Part shown: positions 15,770-20,735 of the stretch, in pieces
Position numbering within the stretch: the first letter of the stretch is position 1
Layout of the letters: the number at the start of each line of letters is the position of its first letter
NCBI GenBank assembly: GCA_903885525.1
Contig: CAISJA010000147.1
Coordinates: 1-20,735 of the forward strand
DNA from: an uncultured Opitutaceae bacterium
GTDB taxonomy: Bacteria > Verrucomicrobiota > Verrucomicrobiia > Opitutales > Opitutaceae
Reading direction: 5' to 3'
DNA length: 20,735 nt
Translations under genes and position numbers: made by a program
Notes under the pieces: generated by a model
Told to the model about the DNA's origin: nothing
The model's input: the letters and a program-made list of their open reading frames with translations, nothing else
Database searches by the model: none

Positions 15770-15782
15770 GCGCCCGGGGCGC
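15770..15782. terminator. Short perfect palindrome after the BON gene
   Basis: GCGCCC-G-GGGCGC lies 9 nt after the BON stop codon. Its core GCCCGGGGC is the same as the centre of the hairpin at the end of the ribokinase gene. There is no T-tract. It may be a 3'-end hairpin, or chance in GC-rich DNA. Confidence 0.35.
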
Positions 15783-15844
15783 ATCCTCCGCCGCCGTGCT
15801 CGGGGGCGGCCACCGGGATCGGGCGATTGTTCCGGCCCACGGAG

Positions 15845-15864
15845 GATTGACTCAGCCTGCCGGC
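15845..15864 (+). promoter_or_regulatory. Upstream motif shared with the phosphoesterase gene, copy 2
   Basis: GATTGACTC-A-GCCTGCCGGC lies 38 nt before the gpt ATG. The two blocks match those at 10780-10800, which are two bases apart instead of one. TTGACT could be a -35 element; TGGCAT, 17 nt further on, is a poor -10. Confidence 0.4.
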
Positions 15865-15902
15865 TCACCTGGCATTACTCCACCTCCCTTCCCCTGCCTG
15901 AC

Positions 15903-16445
15903 ATGACCGCTTCCCGCTACGACGACGAAATTGTGATCTCCTGGGCCGAGCTGCATCGCGACGCCCGCTACCTCTCGGCCCTGCTGCACGAAATGGGCAC
16001 CTGGCAGGGTATCATTGCCATCACGCGCGGCGGGCTGGTGCCGGCGGCGCTGATCGCCCGCGAATTGGAAATCCGCCTGATCGACACCGTCTGCGTCGCC
16101 AGCTACGGCGTGGCCGAGGGCGGCGGGGCGGAACAACAACAGGGCGCGATCAAAGTGCTCAAGGGTGTCGCGGGCGATGGCGCGGGCTTCCTGCTGGTCG
16201 ACGACCTGGTGGACACCGGCAAGACCGCCCAGGTGGTGCGCCACATGCTGCCCAAGGCGCATTTCGCCACCCTCTACGCCAAGCCGGCCGGCCGGCCCGT
16301 GGTCGACACCTGCGTGAAGGAGTTCAAGCAAAACAAATGGATCTTTTTTCCGTGGGACATCGAGTACCGCTTCGCCAAGCCCATCAAGGAGGGCGGTGCC
16401 AAGCGCGAGACCAAGCGCGAGAGCGAGGGCGAGGCCGGACGGTGA
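15903..16445 (+). CDS. gpt: Xanthine/guanine phosphoribosyltransferase
   Basis: Purine salvage enzyme that joins xanthine, guanine or hypoxanthine to PRPP, giving the nucleoside monophosphate; 180 aa, cytoplasmic. It follows the E. coli Gpt pattern closely: GIIAITRGGLVPAALIAREL (36-55), IDTVCVASY (60-68), the PRPP loop LLVDDLVDTGKTA (97-109) with acidic D100/D101, KAHFATLYAKPAGRPVVDT (118-136), and WIFFPWDIE (146-154) at the base-binding end. It is longer than the roughly 152-aa E. coli protein because of a Gly/Gln-rich insert (70-82) and a charged C-terminal tail rich in Lys, Arg and Glu (163-180). The start at 15903 agrees with the family N-terminus; the leader is C-rich with no Shine-Dalgarno. 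It appears to be a single-gene unit. Confidence 0.92.
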   Translation: MTASRYDDEIVISWAELHRDARYLSALLHEMGTWQGIIAITRGGLVPAALIARELEIRLIDTVCVASYGVAEGGGAEQQQGAIKVLKGVAGDGAGFLLVDDLVDTGKTAQVVRHMLPKAHFATLYAKPAGRPVVDTCVKEFKQNKWIFFPWDIEYRFAKPIKEGGAKRETKRESEGEAGR

Positions 16446-17047
16446 CGGGGCCCCGCCCGGCAGGCACCCGCCCTTCCCCGAACTCGGTTGTCAGCCTGCC
16501 CGCAAGGCCCCTGCCGCTCCCCATCGGCTTCCCTGGCGGCGCGTCCCGGCCTCAGCGGTAGCCGCGCCAGCCGGCCGCACCGCGCCTCGGCCAACCGGGT
16601 CGCCCGCCTCCCCCGCCTCGCCGTCCGCTGCGTTGGCAACGCCCCTGCCAAGCCCGGCGGGTTTCACCGCCCGAGGCGCGGCCGGCCCGGCCGTGCGGCC
16701 GCCATCCCCACCGCCCATAAACCAGACCCGCCCGCCTCCTCCGCGCCCGCCGCGCGAAAAAACCGCCCAGCCCCGCTCCAAGCGCCATCATGCGCGGCCC
16801 CCTCCCAAACCCTGCCCCAACTCTGCGCCATGCCATCAAGCCAGCCGCCGCACGCTTCGGATTCCTGGCCCAAAAAATCAACCTCGTTTTCCGCCCCGTC
16901 GAACTCCGCCCCCCAAGTGAGTTTCCCGCGAGCCATCGCCCAAAAAAACGCGCCATTTTTGGCCGCAGGTTGACGCCCATCCGGGGCATCCCAAGTCGGT
17001 CGCCACCGGCGAGGCGCAGCCAGCGCGGCCCGGCCACCCCGCCTCCA

Positions 17048-17066
17048 TGTCATACAATATATGACA
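17048..17066. promoter_or_regulatory. TGTCATA-N5-TATGACA inverted repeat
   Basis: Perfect 7-bp arms, TGTCATA (17048-17054) and TATGACA (17060-17066), flank CAATA. It forms an AT-rich island in very GC-rich sequence. The size and symmetry are those of a dimeric repressor site. The nearest intact genes are over 450 nt away, so a target is not evident; it may have served a gene that is now decayed. Confidence 0.4.
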
Positions 17067-17179
17067 AGTATCCGCGGGCACCGGCGGGCGGAACGAGTAG
17101 GATATGGGGACGGAGGTGAGCCCTTGTCGGAGGGCATGGATTCCGCTTTCGGGGTTCTGGCCTGGAGCAAGCCACCCCG

Positions 17180-17310
17180 ATGGAAGGAGACATCGGCTCG
17201 CCGGTCTTGAGGCACCGGGGTGTTCACGGTGGCCGCGCCGGGCGCGGAGATTCAGGCCGGCGGGAAGACCGCCATACGGGGCTGGCGCGTTACCGCCAGG
17301 ACGGCGGGGC
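17180..17310 (+). pseudogene. Possible frameshifted fragment of a DIGSP-type surface repeat
   Basis: Frame one gives MEGDIGSPVLRHRG from 17180. The next frame gives GVFTVAAPGAEIQAGGKTA from about 17217. Joined, they resemble the DIGSPALAG...GTFTVSGAGADIWG pattern I recall from beta-sandwich repeats of secreted bacterial proteins. Nothing intact lies either side, and the later residues do not follow the pattern well. A decayed gene end is my best reading; chance is quite possible. Confidence 0.25.
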
Positions 17311-17415
17311 CGGGCGCGCCACCTTGCCTCCGGAGCGCCGTCCCGGGTGCAAGGCTGACCTCGTGCAGCGTCCTGCCTCTGGAGTTACATTACACCAAGG
17401 CAGATTCTCCTCGGG

Positions 17416-17435
17416 CGGCAGTGTCATTACTGCCG
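17416..17435. terminator. Hairpin downstream of the DUF4403 gene
   Basis: CGGCAGT-GTCATT-ACTGCCG, a perfect 7-bp stem with a 6-nt loop. It lies about 84-103 nt beyond the DUF4403 stop on that gene's strand. No T-tract follows, so a terminator role is only a possibility. Confidence 0.3.
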
Positions 17436-17518
17436 TGTGATTGGGGCTGAGCAATGTCATGCTAATTACGAAATGCTCCCCCAGGAAAGTGCCCGCGCCC
17501 GGCAGACGGCGACGGGGA

Positions 17519-19018
17519 TCACAGGGCGTCGACCGTCACGTTGGCGGTCGCATTCAGGCCGACCACCACGGCGAGGGAATCCTGGGCGAGGATCAGCTGC
17601 TTCAGCTTCAGCGTGGTCGGTTGCACCACGATTTCCATCCCGGATGCCGTCCCGGCGGCGTGCGCACTTTCGGCGAGGCGGGCCTTCAGCACGGCGAACT
17701 GCGGCTTGAGATCGTAAGTGCCCTTTTCCACCAGCAGATGCTCGATCGGGGTTTTGAACAGGGCGGTGACGGCAGAATAGAGGCTGTTGTCCAACTCCCG
17801 CGTCAAGGACGCCTTTTTGAGGGCGATGATTTGCGAACGTTCGTTGTACGTCGGTTCCACCAGCACCCAGACCCAGCCCTTCACGTCGAGCCAGCGGCGC
17901 TCAAATTTCACGTCCACCTTCACCCCGAGGCAGAGCCTGCCCTCCCCGGCGGGAAACACTGTTATGTCGGTGACCGTCCCCTTCGCCCGGCCCAGCGGCG
18001 TGTCGCCTTCCACGGCGGCCAGCGACGTGCGGGCATAGCCCCGCAGCACATCCTGGAGGGCGGAGTATTTGACCGCGACCGGCAGAGCGAGGGCCAGCCG
18101 ATTCCCGGTTCCGGGCACCCGTTCCAGCGCGGGCAAGGGGAGTTGGACCGGGGCAAAATTTTCGACCGCCGGAAATTCCATCTTGGACGTCCCGGACAAG
18201 CCCAGCGCGACAGTGAAACCGGCATCATCCACCTGCACCCCGGAGAAGAAGGCGCGCCGGGGGGTAAGCACCACGCCCACCTGCTTCCCTTCCGGCCCGG
18301 CAAAGACAAACTGCCGGGTCTTCCACTCCCGCTGCACCGGCACCCGGATCGTGTCGCAGGTGATCTGCTGCCTGATCAGGTCGGGGATCTGGGCGAGCCC
18401 TTCGGATATTTTCGGTCCGATGGCCCCGCGGATGTCGAGGTTCACCCCGCCGATGATTTCCAGCGTGAGGTTGTTTCTCCAATCGATATCGACATGGGAG
18501 TTGATCACCGGGCACCAGTTCCCATCCACATCAACCGCCAGCTCGGCGTAAGCGGTCACCCCGCCGGAAAAATTCTTCCGGTCCAGTCCGAGAATCCTCG
18601 CGCCATCGCCCCCAAAGCCGCCCTGGCCGTCGAAGTCGATCGGGACCGACACGCGCACGAGGTTGCCGTGGCGCGCCACGGCGACGGGCCCGGCCTTGTG
18701 CGCATGGATCGTGGCATGATAGTCCAGCGAGACTTCGGGTCCGGGAATATCGATGGGGGGGAAATCGGTTCGTATGCCGGGCAGTCGCCATCTCTTGCCA
18801 CCGCCCACCGATTGCTCGAAGGAGACCGGAAGCGCAGCATCGAGTTTTTGCTGCAGGGCGGCGAAGCTGACCCGCGCGTTCACGATCACCTGGCTTTGGG
18901 CTTCCTGAACTTCCACGGTGCCGGACACCTCCGCCGGTTTTTCCGACAATTTGCCGGAGCATCCTGTCAGCAGGATGCCCAGGCCGAGCGATACAAGCAT
19001 GTGATTGATGGCAGTCAT
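17519..19018 (-). CDS. DUF4403-family lipoprotein
   Basis: Predicted lipoprotein of 499 aa. The N-terminus MTAINHMLVSLGLGILLTGC ends in a lipobox LTGC, so C20 would be lipidated after export. The rest matches my recollection of the DUF4403 family, whose function I do not know. The chain appears duplicated: IVNARVSFAALQQKLDAALP (45-64) matches LALPVAVKYSALQDVLRGYA (310-329), and GNLVRVSVPIDFDG (118-131) matches GRLCLGVKVDVKFE (360-373). Such paired helix-plus-sheet units are compatible with a lipid-handling fold, which is speculation. Other landmarks are NSHVDIDWRNNLTLEIIGGV (173-192) and ITCDTIRVPVQREW (219-232). The start at 19018 is chosen because it gives the lipoprotein signal; a Met at 19000 would also retain the lipobox. 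It appears to be transcribed alone. Confidence 0.8.
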   Translation of the reverse strand: MTAINHMLVSLGLGILLTGCSGKLSEKPAEVSGTVEVQEAQSQVIVNARVSFAALQQKLDAALPVSFEQSVGGGKRWRLPGIRTDFPPIDIPGPEVSLDYHATIHAHKAGPVAVARHGNLVRVSVPIDFDGQGGFGGDGARILGLDRKNFSGGVTAYAELAVDVDGNWCPVINSHVDIDWRNNLTLEIIGGVNLDIRGAIGPKISEGLAQIPDLIRQQITCDTIRVPVQREWKTRQFVFAGPEGKQVGVVLTPRRAFFSGVQVDDAGFTVALGLSGTSKMEFPAVENFAPVQLPLPALERVPGTGNRLALALPVAVKYSALQDVLRGYARTSLAAVEGDTPLGRAKGTVTDITVFPAGEGRLCLGVKVDVKFERRWLDVKGWVWVLVEPTYNERSQIIALKKASLTRELDNSLYSAVTALFKTPIEHLLVEKGTYDLKPQFAVLKARLAESAHAAGTASGMEIVVQPTTLKLKQLILAQDSLAVVVGLNATANVTVDAL

Positions 19019-19527
19019 AAAATCACGGGGTGGCACCGATCCCGGCCTGGGTTCCGCCCGGGCGACCGATCCTGCGGCGCCTGGGCGCGGCCAGCGGGCA
19101 ACCGGCCCGCAGGCAAAAGTGTCGGCGCAAGGCCTGTGGCATCGGGATCGAGCAGAGGTGACGCAAAACATGCCGGGAAAAGCTCAGATATGCCGCCCGG
19201 TGGGCCGGCGGAGCGCGGCCGCACCAGGACGCGCCGAGCATTCAAAACCACCCTCGGTTGGCAATCTGCTTTTGTTCCGATCCGGCAAATTGCGGCGGCC
19301 TTGCGCGGTCCGGCGCAGAGCGCGCCCCGCCCGCAGGGGCCACCCGACCCGGGCTGCACTCTAGCCGGCCGGCCGGGACGGGCCCGCCGGCCCCGGGAGG
19401 CTGGCACCAACCATCGGCAGCGGGGCGCGCGGTCTCTCCAACTTGATCCCGCTGGGAGCGGGACCGGGGCGTTGGTCTGGCCAAGCTGCGCCCGGAGCCA
19501 GCGGCCCCGGGCGAGGCGCGGACCCGC
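19019..19527. other. Gene-free stretch upstream of the DUF4403 gene
   Basis: 509 nt with no convincing coding frame on either strand; the translations are Arg/Ala/Pro-rich and match nothing I recognise. It should contain the DUF4403 promoter and the 3' end of the sugar-transporter transcript. One clean hairpin (19447-19463) is listed separately. I see no promoter I would defend. Confidence 0.5.
19447..19463 (-). terminator. Candidate 3' hairpin of the sugar-transporter gene
   Basis: TCCCGCT-GGG-AGCGGGA on the plus strand is a perfect 7-bp stem with a 3-nt loop, about 65 nt beyond the transporter stop on the minus strand. No proper T-tract follows, so the call is weak. Confidence 0.3.
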
Positions 19528-20735
19528 TCAGGCCCGGACTTTTTTGCTGCCGGACAGGCCGTAGTAGGCGATGTAGAGGTAGCAGAGGACGGGGATAAAG
19601 AAGGCATGGTGGATGCCGATGCTGTCGGCGACCACGCCCTGCAGCAGGGGAATGAGCGCACCGCCGACAATCGCGGTGCAGAGGATGCCCGAGCCCTGGC
19701 CGGTGTGTTTGCCGAGGCCGTCGATCGCGAGCGTGAAGATCGTCGGGAACATGATCGAGTTGAATAACCCGACCGCGAGGATCGACCACATGGCCACATG
19801 GCCGGCCGTGAGCATGGAGACGATCACCAGGCCGATGGCCACCACCGCGTTGAAGGCGAGGCAGAGGTTGGGCTTGAAGACCCGCGTGAAGTAGGAGCCG
19901 GCGAACCGGCCGACCATGGCACCGCCCCAGTAGAGCGAAACGAGCTTGCCGGCGTCCGCCTCCCGGAGGCCGCCGATGTCCGGCTGGCCGAAGTAATTCA
20001 CCAGGAACGAACCGATCGAGACCTCGCCGCCGACGTAGACAAAGATGGCCACGGCCCCGAGGACAAGGTGCCGGTAGCCCCAGGCGCTGGGATGCAGCTC
20101 GGGAGTGCCGGCCGCCCCCTGGTCATCGCCGGCCCCCACCTGCGGGAGCTTGATGACGGCGAACACCACCGCGATGAGGATGAGCACGAGCGCGAGAAGG
20201 ACGTAGGGATTCTGCACGGCGGCGGCCTGGGCCAGCCGGTAGGCGGAGAGGTCGCCGGTGCCCAGCGCGCTGATTTCCGCGGGGGACTTCACGGCCTGGG
20301 AGAGGATGAACACGGAGCCCAGCACCGGCGCGATGGTGGTGCCGAGGGAATTGAAGGCCTGGGTCAAAATCAGCCGGCTGGAGGCGGTTTCGGGCCGGCC
20401 GAGGATGGCGACGTAGGGATTGGCCGCGACCTGCAGCAGCGTGATGCCGGAGGCGAGGATGAAGAGGGCGGCCAGGAACATGTTGTAGGACTGGAAGGAG
20501 GCGGACGGGTAGAAGAGCAGGCAGCCCAGCCCGGCCGTGAGCAGGCCGATCACGATGCCCTGCTTGTAACCGACCCGCTCCACCAGCCAGCCGGACGGCA
20601 GCGAGGTGACGGCGTAGGCGGTGAAAAAGCTGAACTGGATCAGCATCACCCGGGTGTAGTTGAGCGTGAAGACCGCCTTGAGATGCGGGATGAGGATGTC
20701 GTTCAGGCAGGTGATGAAACCCCACATGAAAAACA
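19528..20735 (-). CDS. FucP/GluP-type sugar MFS transporter, 5'-truncated by window edge
   Basis: Inner-membrane sugar:proton symporter of the major facilitator superfamily. The frame continues off the window end (two Phe codons precede the first Met at 20727), so roughly 20-30 N-terminal residues are missing. The visible 399 residues hold most of the twelve expected membrane segments. Family hallmarks are WGFITCLNDILIPHLKAVF (2-20), whose Asp10 corresponds to the key Asp of FucP, and VAANPYVAILGRPETASSRL with LTQAFNSLGTTIAPVLGSV, typical of the FucP superfamily. Where E. coli FucP has an essential Glu just before AANP, this protein has Gln (LLQVAANP), as I recall for the glucose/galactose (GluP) branch. 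The substrate could therefore be glucose, galactose or an amino sugar rather than fucose. No neighbouring catabolic gene is visible before the window ends. Confidence 0.9.
   Translation of the reverse strand, partial: FFMWGFITCLNDILIPHLKAVFTLNYTRVMLIQFSFFTAYAVTSLPSGWLVERVGYKQGIVIGLLTAGLGCLLFYPSASFQSYNMFLAALFILASGITLLQVAANPYVAILGRPETASSRLILTQAFNSLGTTIAPVLGSVFILSQAVKSPAEISALGTGDLSAYRLAQAAAVQNPYVLLALVLILIAVVFAVIKLPQVGAGDDQGAAGTPELHPSAWGYRHLVLGAVAIFVYVGGEVSIGSFLVNYFGQPDIGGLREADAGKLVSLYWGGAMVGRFAGSYFTRVFKPNLCLAFNAVVAIGLVIVSMLTAGHVAMWSILAVGLFNSIMFPTIFTLAIDGLGKHTGQGSGILCTAIVGGALIPLLQGVVADSIGIHHAFFIPVLCYLYIAYYGLSGSKKVRA

Larger units (their letters stand above)
16446..17518. other. 1.07-kb region without an intact gene
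   Basis: No reading frame here looks like an intact protein; all are Pro/Arg/Ala-rich or broken. From about 16450 to 16980 the plus strand is markedly C-rich over G, with A-runs at 16873-16878 and 16940-16946. Around 17048-17066 lies a short AT-rich inverted repeat. Between 17180 and 17310 two frames together resemble a cell-surface beta-sandwich repeat. A 7-bp hairpin lies at 17416-17435. The region may be gene debris. An unannotated RNA in the skewed part cannot be excluded. Confidence 0.5.

Noticed and set aside
16396..16973. Overlapping Pro-rich frames after gpt (174 and 161 aa)
   Set aside because: Low-complexity Pro/Arg/Ala/Ser translations of C-rich DNA, in two competing frames, with no domain or start signal.
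17422..17460. Pho-box-like array from TGTCAT copies at 17422 and 17455, 33 nt (three times 11) apart
   Set aside because: The intermediate 11-nt steps do not contain half sites, and no gene starts downstream in a suitable position.
17441..19564. 707-aa plus-strand frame opposite the DUF4403 gene
   Set aside because: The minus-strand protein has a lipobox and internal repeats; the plus-strand one has only His/Arg/Gly-rich shadow composition.

Overview
The window is GC-rich bacterial chromosomal DNA, with codon third positions almost all G or C. It reads most like Verrucomicrobiota, probably Opitutaceae or a near relative. This placement is an inference with moderate confidence. It rests on a large Oar-like TonB-dependent receptor with an N-terminal carboxypeptidase-regulatory domain and a KLDKFVVSG-type segment, on the scarcity of Shine-Dalgarno sequences, and on an intergenic inverted repeat of the AACCACGAATG type, which I recall from genomes of this kind. 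I see no rRNA, tRNA, CRISPR array, transposase, phage gene or plasmid gene.

Layout. 1-1495 (+): 3' part of an ABC-F ATPase gene. 5542-1571 (-): a four-gene unit of LytS-type sensor kinase, LytTR response regulator, ABC ATPase and ABC-2 permease, in the order of Bacillus natK-natR-natA-natB. An inverted repeat separates the regulators from the transporter. 5822-6808 (+): a ribokinase-like PfkB kinase, ending in a perfect hairpin that contains its stop codon. 6830-7149: no intact gene, one short protein remnant. 10473-7207 (-): Oar-like TonB-dependent receptor with a strong intrinsic terminator. 10823-13366 (+): divergent secreted YncE-like propeller/phosphoesterase fusion. 13606-13379 (-): small unknown protein. 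13783-14901 (+): secreted nucleoside-hydrolase-like protein with an altered metal motif. 15045-15761 (+): three-BON-domain envelope protein with a doubtful start. 15903-16445 (+): xanthine/guanine phosphoribosyltransferase. 16446-17518: about 1.07 kb without an intact gene, C-rich, with a decayed surface-protein fragment and small inverted repeats. 19018-17519 (-): DUF4403 lipoprotein with an internal duplication. 19019-19527: gene-free. 20735-19528 (-): 5'-truncated FucP/GluP-type sugar transporter.

How the genes fit together. The kinase-regulator-ABC cluster is a self-contained signalling and export module. Four loosely spaced genes could form a nucleoside/sugar salvage theme: nucleoside hydrolase, ribokinase, Gpt and a sugar transporter. 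They are not one operon. The TonB receptor and the secreted phosphoesterase share one 349-nt divergent control region. I find no clearly new defence or mobile system. The most useful leads are the divergent nucleoside-hydrolase motif, the duplicated architecture of the DUF4403 lipoprotein, the missing standard start codon of the BON protein, pyrimidine-rich leaders in place of Shine-Dalgarno sites, and several perfect palindromes at gene boundaries.
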